NCBI GenBank assembly: GCA_035379765.1
Contig: DAOSVX010000038.1
Span: 1-6,712, forward strand
DNA: 6,712 bases
From: DAOSVX01 sp035379765
Lineage (GTDB): Bacteria; Bacillota_I; Bacilli_A; RF39; UBA660
Reading direction: 5' to 3'
Shown here: positions 1 through 5,097 of the stretch, piece by piece
Layout of the letters: each line of letters begins with the position of its first letter
Position numbering within the stretch: the stretch's first letter is position 1
Notes under the pieces: generated by a model
Seen by the model: the letters and a program-made list of their open reading frames with translations, nothing else
Told to the model about the DNA's origin: nothing
Databases searched by the model: none
Program-made: the position numbers and the translations under genes

Positions 1-133
1 TCATGAAGATGATATGGGAGCAATTATTGGTAAAGGTGGTAAAATGGCTTCTTCAATTAGAATAATTGTTCAAGCTTATGCTTATCTTCATAACATGAAA
101 CGTGTAAATATAAATATAGACTCTTTTAAATAA
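1..133 (+). CDS. khpA: KhpA-type KH-domain RNA-binding protein, 3' end only
   Basis: Only the last 43 codons are in the window, read in the frame that starts at base 2 and ends with TAA at 131-133. The translation holds the signature of a small type II KH domain: the nucleic-acid-binding loop IIGKGGK (GxxG), then an amphipathic helix with SIRIIVQAYA, and a final beta strand RVNINID. The short C-terminus right after that strand is typical of KhpA, a roughly 80-residue protein that binds RNA with its partner KhpB and affects cell elongation and division in Bacillota. In many Firmicutes khpA lies between rpsP and rimM; here a terminator and then cdsA follow, so that arrangement does not continue downstream. 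The stop codon lies inside the terminator hairpin. Another small KH protein is possible, but the pattern fits KhpA best. Confidence 0.85.
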   Translation, partial: HEDDMGAIIGKGGKMASSIRIIVQAYAYLHNMKRVNINIDSFK

Positions 134-144
134 GAGTCTTTTTT
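118..144 (+). terminator. Intrinsic terminator of khpA
   Basis: An 8-bp perfect stem (AGACTCTT at 118-125 with AAGAGTCT at 132-139) with a 6-nt loop is followed by a run of T to 144. The khpA stop codon (131-133) sits in the loop and 3' arm, so coding sequence and terminator overlap. Confidence 0.88.
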
Positions 145-145
145 A

Positions 146-174
146 TTGTGTTTTAAAGCTTAAAATAGTATACT
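146..174 (+). promoter_or_regulatory. Sigma-A-type promoter for cdsA-rseP
   Basis: TTGTGT (146-151) and TATACT (169-174) are separated by exactly 17 bp. The -35 is only a partial match; the -10 is good. The box begins two bases after the khpA T-tract ends. Transcription would start near 181, giving a leader of about 16 nt before the cdsA ATG. Confidence 0.6.
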
Positions 175-196
175 TAACAATAGGAAATGGTGAATA

Positions 197-997
197 ATGA
201 AAAAAAGAGTGATAAGTGCAATAGTAGCTTATGCTATTGTTATTCCTTTAATAATACTTGGTGGTATTTACTTTGCTATTGGAGTAACGGTAATTGCTTT
301 ACTAGCTTATAAAGAGCTAGCGGCTTTAAGACATGAAGGTAAAAAAATACCTAAATTTATCAAATATTTAGGTGGTGGTCTTTTAGCTTTTATTATTTTA
401 AATAGTTATAATGTTGAGACTTTTACAATGGTCTTAAATTATAAAATATTAGCGGCTTTAATATTATCACTTTTTATCCCGGTATTAATATATAAAGACT
501 CAAAAAAATATAATACTGATGATGCTTTATATTTAACTGGATCTATAATTTTATTGGGTATAGTATTTAGTATTTTAATATATTTAAGAAACTTTGATTT
601 AAAATATCTAATTTTATTTATTATAGTTACTACTATCACAGATATTTTTGCTTATACATTTGGTTGTTTAATTGGTAGAACTGAACTTTTACCAGAAATA
701 TCTCCTAACAAAACATGGGAGGGAGCTATAATGGGATCTTTGGTAGGTACTTTTGTGTCTGTAAGTTACTATTTGGCTATTATAAACCCTGATGCTTCTA
801 TATTAAAAATATCCCTATGTATTTTATTACTTACTTTTATTGGTCAATTAGGAGATTTAGTTTTTAGTTCTATGAAAAGATTACATAATATAAAAGACTT
901 TTCTAATATTATGCCTGGTCATGGGGGAATATTAGATAGATTAGATAGTTTAATTCTTGTTTTATTAGCTTTTATGCTTTTAATAAATATTATTTAG
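197..997 (+). CDS. cdsA: Phosphatidate cytidylyltransferase (CDP-diacylglycerol synthase)
   Basis: Integral membrane enzyme that converts phosphatidic acid and CTP to CDP-diacylglycerol and pyrophosphate, the branch point to phosphatidylglycerol and other phospholipids. The 266-residue protein has about eight hydrophobic segments and the full family signature near its C-terminus: SMKR (225-228), KD (233-234), PGHGGILDR (240-248) and LD (249-250). Upstream are other conserved CdsA elements: D149 in TDIFAY, and SPNKTWEGA (169-177). Length is normal for the family (about 260-285). The ATG at 197 follows a weak, offset ribosome site (AGGAAA 182-187; GGTGA 189-193), and no better in-frame start is present. 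rseP follows after 9 nt and its ribosome site overlaps the cdsA TAG stop, so the two are one operon and probably translationally coupled. Confidence 0.97.
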   Translation: MKKRVISAIVAYAIVIPLIILGGIYFAIGVTVIALLAYKELAALRHEGKKIPKFIKYLGGGLLAFIILNSYNVETFTMVLNYKILAALILSLFIPVLIYKDSKKYNTDDALYLTGSIILLGIVFSILIYLRNFDLKYLILFIIVTTITDIFAYTFGCLIGRTELLPEISPNKTWEGAIMGSLVGTFVSVSYYLAIINPDASILKISLCILLLTFIGQLGDLVFSSMKRLHNIKDFSNIMPGHGGILDRLDSLILVLLAFMLLINII

Positions 998-1002
998 GAG
1001 GA
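996..1002 (+). promoter_or_regulatory. Strong ribosome binding site of rseP, overlapping the cdsA stop
   Basis: AGGAGGA, four bases before the ATG at 1007. Its first two bases are the last two of the cdsA stop codon (TAG 995-997), which fixes the rseP start and suggests coupling of the two genes. Confidence 0.85.
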
Positions 1003-1006
1003 ATTC

Positions 1007-2053
1007 ATGCTGGTATTACTTTATTTAATCCTTATTTTGGGTTTACTAATTTTTATTCACGAATTAGGTCATTTTCTTTTTGCTAAAAAGTTCGGTGTTC
1101 ATATTTATGAGTTTGCTTTAGGTATGGGGCCAAGAATACTTAAAAAAACTGGTAAAGATGGCATTATTTATTCATTAAGATTATTTCCTATAGGTGGTTT
1201 TGTATCTATGGCTGGAGAAGTTAATGAAGATGATGAAAAAGTCCAAAAAGAAAAGTTTATGTGTAATAAGCCATGGCTACAAAGAGTGGTAATCTTAATA
1301 GCTGGAGTTACTTTTAATTTTCTTTTAGCTTTATTAGTTTTATTAGTTTCTGGTCTTATTTGGGGATCATATACTGACGAACCAATAATAGCTGATGTTA
1401 TAGATGGCTATCCAATGAAAGAAGCAGGAATAGAAGCTAATGACAAAGTACTAAGAATAAACGGTTATAAAATAAATAATTGGGATAAAGCTAACGTAGT
1501 AGTTAATTTAAAAGATAAAGATGGTGTATACAAATTTGAAATTCTAAAAACGGATGGTACTATAGAAACCTATAGTATAAAACCAGTAGAAGAAACTAAC
1601 GAAGATGGTGAAGAGCAATCAGTTTTTGGTTTCTATATGGCTAATGAAAAAGAGACTGGCTTTATAAACGCTTTAAAATATGCTTTTAGAAAATTTGGCG
1701 ATATAGTTTCTTCAATGGCTTTTGTAGTTGCTAAATTATTTACTGGACAGTTATCTTTAAAAGCTTTAGCCGGCCCAGTAGGAATGTACTCTGTGGTAGG
1801 AGAATCAGTAGAATATGGGTTAGAAAGTATTACTTATTTAATAGCATTACTAAGTATTAACTTAGGCTTTATCAATATATTACCATTCCCAGCTTTTGAT
1901 GGCGGAAGAATATTATTTTTAATAATTGAAAAAATAAAAGGTAGTAAAGTAAATTCTAAAGTTGAAAATGTTTTTCATACAGTAGGATTTATACTACTAA
2001 TGTTATTAATGCTCTATATAACATTTCAAGATGTCTTAAAATTATTTAAATAA
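1007..2053 (+). CDS. rseP: RseP/RasP-family site-2 intramembrane zinc metalloprotease
   Basis: Membrane-embedded M50 protease that cuts transmembrane substrates already trimmed by a site-1 protease, for example anti-sigma factors and remnant signal peptides (family knowledge). The first membrane helix carries the catalytic HELGH motif (H18, E19, H22). GGFVSMAGE (63-71) follows. After a second membrane helix (about 92-120) comes one PDZ domain (about 125-195, with GIEANDKVLRING). The third zinc ligand is D298 in INILPFPAFDGGR (289-301), and a last helix spans about 324-342. LAGPVGM (254-260) is also typical. At 348 residues it is shorter than E. coli RseP (about 450, two PDZ domains) and at the short end for Bacillota. 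It is the second gene of the cdsA operon. This pairing is common in bacteria, often with dxr nearby, but dxr is not here. Its Bacillus name would be rasP. Confidence 0.96.
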   Translation: MLVLLYLILILGLLIFIHELGHFLFAKKFGVHIYEFALGMGPRILKKTGKDGIIYSLRLFPIGGFVSMAGEVNEDDEKVQKEKFMCNKPWLQRVVILIAGVTFNFLLALLVLLVSGLIWGSYTDEPIIADVIDGYPMKEAGIEANDKVLRINGYKINNWDKANVVVNLKDKDGVYKFEILKTDGTIETYSIKPVEETNEDGEEQSVFGFYMANEKETGFINALKYAFRKFGDIVSSMAFVVAKLFTGQLSLKALAGPVGMYSVVGESVEYGLESITYLIALLSINLGFINILPFPAFDGGRILFLIIEKIKGSKVNSKVENVFHTVGFILLMLLMLYITFQDVLKLFK

Positions 2054-2057
2054 AACG

Positions 2058-2086
2058 TTGTACAAAGTAAGATTATTTGGTATAAT
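2058..2086 (+). promoter_or_regulatory. Extended -10 promoter for tRNA-Met
   Basis: TTGTAC (2058-2063), a 17-bp spacer and a consensus TATAAT (2081-2086) preceded by TGG (2078-2080), an extended -10. Transcription would start around 2093, about seven bases before the mature tRNA. The -10 lies inside an inverted repeat (2065-2093). Confidence 0.85.
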
Positions 2087-2093
2087 CTTACTT
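2065..2093. repeat. Perfect 12-bp inverted repeat across the tRNA promoter
   Basis: AAGTAAGATTAT (2065-2076) is exactly mirrored by ATAATCTTACTT (2082-2093) around a 5-base centre (2077-2081). It covers part of the spacer, the -10 box and the expected start site. On RNA reading through from rseP it would form a 12-bp, mostly A-U hairpin, which could mark the 3' end of the cdsA-rseP transcript. There is no good U-tract after it (GCTTATG on this strand). A DNA operator is the other reading. The repeat itself is certain; its role is not. Confidence 0.75.
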
Positions 2094-2099
2094 GCTTAT

Positions 2100-2176
2100 G
2101 GCGACATAGCTCAGTTGGCTAGAGCGACCGGTTCATACCCGGTAGGTCGGGAGTTCGACCCTCTCTGTCGCTACCA
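2100..2176 (+). tRNA. tRNA-Met (anticodon CAU), elongator type
   Basis: A complete cloverleaf with encoded CCA (2174-2176). Acceptor stem: GGCGACA (2100-2106) with TGTCGCT (2166-2172), the first pair being G-U. D arm: GCTC/GAGC (2109-2112, 2122-2125) with GG at 2117-2118. Anticodon stem: ACCGG/CCGGT (2127-2131, 2139-2143) with loop TTCATAC and anticodon CAT at 2134-2136. T arm: GGGAG/CTCTC (2149-2153, 2161-2165) with loop TTCGACC. It lacks the three G-C anticodon-stem pairs and the first-pair mismatch of initiator tRNA. The TTCATACCC context matches elongator tRNA-Met of Bacilli as I recall it. The other CAU tRNA, Ile with lysidine, is less likely. It stands alone with its own promoter and terminator. 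Confidence 0.97.
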
Positions 2177-2186
2177 AGTTATTAAT

Positions 2187-2217
2187 AAACAGATTTATTT
2201 AAATCTGTTTTTATTTT
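2187..2217 (+). terminator. Intrinsic terminator of tRNA-Met
   Basis: A 10-bp perfect stem (AAACAGATTT 2187-2196 with AAATCTGTTT 2201-2210) with a 4-nt loop, followed by TTATTTT. It starts ten bases after the CCA end. Confidence 0.88.
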
Positions 2218-2221
2218 AAAG

Positions 2222-2250
2222 TTTACAAAAAAAACAACGCATGGTAGAAT
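2222..2250 (+). promoter_or_regulatory. Extended -10 promoter for the Dcd-like/DUF1653 gene
   Basis: TTTACA (2222-2227), a 17-bp spacer and TAGAAT (2245-2250), preceded by TGG (2242-2244). The expected start near 2257 leaves a leader of about 18 nt holding the ribosome site AGGAGGG (2263-2269). Confidence 0.75.
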
Positions 2251-2274
2251 AAAAGTGATTTTAGGAGGGTTTAT

Positions 2275-3072
2275 ATGATAGTAAATGGTAGTAAAATAAA
2301 AAAATTAATTTTAGAAGAACATTTAATAGAAAATTATAACTTAGATAATATTTCTTCAGTTTCCTATGATGTAACTGCTAGTAATCAATTATTAGAATTT
2401 AAAATAACTGGTAAAACAATTGATTTAGATGACAAAGAAAGTATTGAAAAAATGTATAAATCTGTTGATTTTACAGATGGATATACTCTAAGACCTAAAA
2501 AGAGTGTTTTAATTGTTTTAAATGAAAAAATAAACATGCCTCATAACATGACAGCCCATATAAGACCACGTACGTCTTTAACTAGACTAGGTATTATTTC
2601 TAATATTCAACATATAAATGTTGGATATAGTGGAATACTAAATTATTTATTATATAATTCTTCATCAAGCGCTTATAGAATAAAACCTGGTTTAAAAATA
2701 GGGCAAATATTATTTGAGGAATTAGCTGAAACTGTTAATAAAAATTTATTATATGAAAACCAAAAAAATCAATCTTATCAAAACGAAGATGGTACAGAAG
2801 GATCTAAAATATACAACGATTATGTAGGCAAGGTAGTTAGACATTTTAAAGGCAATTATTATTTTGTTGAAAACATTAGCAAAGATTCTGAAACAGAAGA
2901 GGAAATGGTTGAATATAGAGCATTATATGCTAAAAAAGATTCGGCTTTTTGGGTAAGACCAGCAAAAATGTTTTTTGAAAAAATTTCTCCTCATAAAAAA
3001 AACAATATTACAGGGCAAAAACAAAGATTTGAATTAGTAAAAGAAGTAACAAAAGATTATACCGAAAAATAA
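2275..3072 (+). CDS. dCTP deaminase/dUTPase-like domain fused to DUF1653
   Basis: Two domains are visible in 265 residues. Residues 1-150 resemble the trimeric dCTP deaminase/dUTPase fold: SVSYDVTAS (28-36), RPRTSLTRLG (97-106, like RSSLARLG of Dcd), HINVGYSG (113-120), YN (127-128), and KPGLKIGQILFE (137-148). Residues 183-256 look like DUF1653: GKVVRHFKGNYY (185-196), SETEEEMVEYRALY (205-218), WVRP (226-229), and a closing RFEL (251-254). Aligned by eye to E. coli Dcd, the nucleotide-binding R104 is kept, but the catalytic Glu (E138) falls on L125 and the active-site Asp (D128, also the dUTPase aspartate position) falls on N115. A normal deaminase or dUTPase is therefore doubtful. It may bind a nucleotide without acting on it, or use other residues. 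The start at 2275 follows AGGAGGG by five bases. It is a one-gene unit with its own promoter and terminator. The fold is well supported; the function is unknown. Confidence 0.85.
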   Translation: MIVNGSKIKKLILEEHLIENYNLDNISSVSYDVTASNQLLEFKITGKTIDLDDKESIEKMYKSVDFTDGYTLRPKKSVLIVLNEKINMPHNMTAHIRPRTSLTRLGIISNIQHINVGYSGILNYLLYNSSSSAYRIKPGLKIGQILFEELAETVNKNLLYENQKNQSYQNEDGTEGSKIYNDYVGKVVRHFKGNYYFVENISKDSETEEEMVEYRALYAKKDSAFWVRPAKMFFEKISPHKKNNITGQKQRFELVKEVTKDYTEK

Positions 3073-3096
3073 ACCAGTACTTACTGGTTTTTTATT
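3071..3096 (+). terminator. Intrinsic terminator of the Dcd-like/DUF1653 gene
   Basis: An 8-bp stem (AAACCAGT 3071-3078 with ACTGGTTT 3083-3090) with loop ACTT, and a T-run through 3093. Its first two bases are the end of the TAA stop codon (3070-3072). Its tail runs into the next -35 box. Confidence 0.9.
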
Positions 3097-3123
3097 GACT
3101 TTTAAACCGCTATTGTTTAGAAT
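3095..3123 (+). promoter_or_regulatory. Promoter for the two-gene unknown operon
   Basis: TTGACT (3095-3100, five of six consensus bases), a 17-bp spacer and TAGAAT (3118-3123). It begins one base after the T-run of the preceding terminator. The leader to the ATG at 3155 is about 25 nt and holds GAGAGGG (3139-3145) as ribosome site. Confidence 0.78.
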
Positions 3124-3154
3124 AAAAACTAAATGTTTGAGAGGGTTTTAGAAG

Positions 3155-4102
3155 ATGAGAAATAGCAGTTGGAAAAAAAGGCCGGATAATATAGTGCCTT
3201 GGGAGAAAGATAAAAAAATAGAATTTGGCAAAATGCCAGGAGATTTACGCCAGAGGATAAATAAAGAATGGGGTCCAAATGGCTTTATGACTTTAGCTAA
3301 TTTTTTATATTATGGAGAAAGCGTAAAGCCTAATGCTTGTATAGGAAGAATTAATTTAGAAAAAAAATACTTTGAATGCAAAAATTCATCAGGTAAAAAC
3401 TTAGGTATAAAATTTTCTGTGGATAATAATGGATATCTAATGGTAAAAATATTTAGAAAAGATACTAATAATACTGAAACATATTGTATAGAAGCAGATC
3501 CTGAAAGAAGAGAATTACATGTTAGTCTTAAAGAATATGCATTTTCCAAAAAAGGCACATTAATATGTAGAAGATTAGATAAGTTTTTATATACAACAAT
3601 TTTAAATAAGGGAGATAGATCTTTAGGAATATATATTGAAAATACTGATCCAGAAGCTGAACTTGTAGAATATTTTACTTTACCTAACGAAGAAGAAATA
3701 TATAGAGAGCTGAGCAAATTATCTTTGCCTTTAAATGATCCTAATAATATTGTTCAAATTGTTAACTTTTTATATAGAATTTTAGGATCGGCACTTTTAG
3801 ATAGAACAATTGTGATAAGTAATGATTTAGAAAGAAATTGTTTAAACGAAAAAATTATATTTAAAGCAGTTATAAAAAATGGGCTTTTAAAAGGATTTAA
3901 TTTTTTTGATATTACAAGAAAAATTGAGTTTTCTATAGATTATGATGAAGATGGAAATTGTGTAACAAAAAGCAACTTTCCTGCTACTTGGTTAGATGAA
4001 GAAAGCATTAATAAAGTAGATATGATTTTTATGGCAATTAAAGTTGCTTGTAGAGAAATAGTTGATCGAAAAAAAGTTTATGAGCCAAGGGGGATGATAT
4101 AA
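3155..4102 (+). CDS. Protein of unknown function, first of a tandem paralogous pair
   Basis: I do not recognise this 315-residue protein. It has no signal peptide or membrane helix, so it is probably cytoplasmic. The N-terminus is basic and tryptophan-containing (W6, W16). Then come FGK (24-26), a helical stretch with W39, G43 and TLANFL (46-51), a probably beta-rich part (about 60-125), TTI (147-149) with G153, and FTLPNEEE (174-181). A hydrophobic helix NNIVQIVNFLYRIL (197-210) and a C-terminal alpha/beta part follow. Several of these motifs recur at nearly the same spacing in the next gene product. The ATG at 3155 is the first start after the promoter; GAGAGGG (3139-3145) is nine bases upstream. 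Only one base separates its TAA from the next ATG. Its codons and base composition look like those of its neighbours, so there is no sign of recent transfer. Reality of the gene is near certain; function is open. Confidence 0.9.
   Translation: MRNSSWKKRPDNIVPWEKDKKIEFGKMPGDLRQRINKEWGPNGFMTLANFLYYGESVKPNACIGRINLEKKYFECKNSSGKNLGIKFSVDNNGYLMVKIFRKDTNNTETYCIEADPERRELHVSLKEYAFSKKGTLICRRLDKFLYTTILNKGDRSLGIYIENTDPEAELVEYFTLPNEEEIYRELSKLSLPLNDPNNIVQIVNFLYRILGSALLDRTIVISNDLERNCLNEKIIFKAVIKNGLLKGFNFFDITRKIEFSIDYDEDGNCVTKSNFPATWLDEESINKVDMIFMAIKVACREIVDRKKVYEPRGMI
4087..4094 (+). promoter_or_regulatory. Ribosome binding site of the second paralogue, inside the first
   Basis: AAGGGGGA lies within the last codons of the upstream gene, nine bases before the ATG at 4104. 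It supports that start and suggests coupled translation across the one-base gap. Confidence 0.6.
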
Positions 4103-4103
4103 A

Positions 4104-5030
4104 ATGATAATTATAAAACCAATAGACAAACAGAAAAATGTAATAGGGGGAAGCATTTTACCAGGTTTAGGCATTCCAGGTTTACCAACTAAAAGAAACA
4201 AAAAAGCTAAATATACTATTTTTGGTAAGCAAGTAGAAACTTGGAATAAAGATGGATTAAGATCTTTAGCTGTATTCTTACTTCTAACTACTGATATTGA
4301 TCAAGAAAATATTAGTATAGAAAGCATTGATTTACAAGAGCAATCTTTTACTATCAAAGATAAAAAAGAAGCAGAAATAAAAGTTAAATTATTAAACACC
4401 GGTGCTGAAAATGATCATCCGATGGTTATAATTAAAATAGGCAATTTAACTAAAAAGTATATTTGTGAAAGCACGGAAGAAGGATTAATAATTGATTTAA
4501 TATCTATCACTTTAGAAGATGACTTAAAAAAGGTTACAAGAGATTATAGCGAGCAAGATTTCAAAACTACTATAAGTGGTTGGGGATTTAGTTCAGTAAT
4601 AACTATTTCTGGCGATTCTAACGAAGATGGAAAATTTATTTTGCCAAATGAAGAAACTCTTATTAAAACTCTTTTAACTAGAAATGGTCTAAATGATGTT
4701 AAAGATATTTTTTCTGTTTTGTTTCATTATGAAGCTGAGGAAATGTCAGAAAGAAAAACAGAAATACATGTTTATGGAGAAATAGAAGAAAAAACGGAAT
4801 TAATTCAAAGCATTCAAGTATTTAGAAATCTTTTACTTAAATATACAGCTTTGGACATTCTAAATCCTAAAGATGAATTTACTTATGAGTTTAATGGTGA
4901 AGAATATGTACCAAAATTAGTAAGAAAAACTCCAAACAATAGTGACTTTTTCCAGTTAGAACAAGCAGAAATTAATCAATTTATAGCACATTTAAATGAG
5001 CATACAAACAATAGAATTAATAAAGAATAG
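4104..5030 (+). CDS. Protein of unknown function, second of a tandem paralogous pair
   Basis: An unrecognised 308-residue protein, with no membrane helix or signal peptide. The first 35 residues are low in complexity: a Gly/Pro stretch, ILPGLGIPGLP (18-28), encoded partly by two copies of CCAGGTTTA at a 15-bp period (4161-4169, 4176-4184), then a Lys/Arg-rich patch (30-36). After FGK (40-42) come W47, G51 and SLAVFL (54-59), a probably beta-rich part (about 68-135), TTI (155-157) with G161, and FILPNEE (178-184). The C-terminal half is acidic and helical. Matching motifs in the upstream protein lie at an offset of 8 residues over the first 110 and 4 residues at LPNEE, which points to an old tandem duplication. 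It shares the upstream promoter and ends in a terminator. dnaB follows as a separate unit. The Gly/Pro-basic head could be a flexible tether or a contact site, but that is a guess. Confidence 0.9.
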   Translation: MIIIKPIDKQKNVIGGSILPGLGIPGLPTKRNKKAKYTIFGKQVETWNKDGLRSLAVFLLLTTDIDQENISIESIDLQEQSFTIKDKKEAEIKVKLLNTGAENDHPMVIIKIGNLTKKYICESTEEGLIIDLISITLEDDLKKVTRDYSEQDFKTTISGWGFSSVITISGDSNEDGKFILPNEETLIKTLLTRNGLNDVKDIFSVLFHYEAEEMSERKTEIHVYGEIEEKTELIQSIQVFRNLLLKYTALDILNPKDEFTYEFNGEEYVPKLVRKTPNNSDFFQLEQAEINQFIAHLNEHTNNRINKE

Positions 5031-5046
5031 TTAAACTATTCTTTTT
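5022..5046 (+). terminator. Intrinsic terminator of the paralogous pair
   Basis: A 10-bp perfect stem (AAAGAATAGT 5022-5031 with ACTATTCTTT 5035-5044) with a 3-nt loop, followed by T residues to 5046. The TAG stop codon (5028-5030) is inside the 5' arm. Confidence 0.87.
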
Positions 5047-5047
5047 C

Positions 5048-5076
5048 TTGTATAAATATGTAAAATAATTTACAAT
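5048..5076 (+). promoter_or_regulatory. Promoter for dnaB-dnaI
   Basis: TTGTAT (5048-5053), a 17-bp spacer and TACAAT (5071-5076). It starts two bases after the T-run of the previous terminator. Transcription from about 5083 gives a very short leader, almost entirely the ribosome site AAGGTGAT (5087-5094) before the ATG at 5098. Confidence 0.75.
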
Positions 5077-5097
5077 AAACATGAGGAAGGTGATGTT

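Noticed and set aside
2067..2100. Standard intrinsic terminator after rseP
   Set aside because: The hairpin is perfect but is not followed by a T-run on either strand, so I list it as an inverted repeat, not a terminator.
2100..2176. Initiator tRNA-fMet or tRNA-Ile2 (lysidine)
   Set aside because: The anticodon stem lacks the three consecutive G-C pairs of initiators, and the first base pair is G-U instead of the initiator mismatch. The TTCATACCC context fits elongator Met better than Ile2.
3310..3717. Open frame of 135 codons on the minus strand
   Set aside because: It lies wholly inside the first paralogue, has no ribosome site or recognisable domain, and is explained by AT-rich antisense sequence. 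Shorter minus-strand frames inside cdsA, the paralogues and dnaB are rejected for the same reason.
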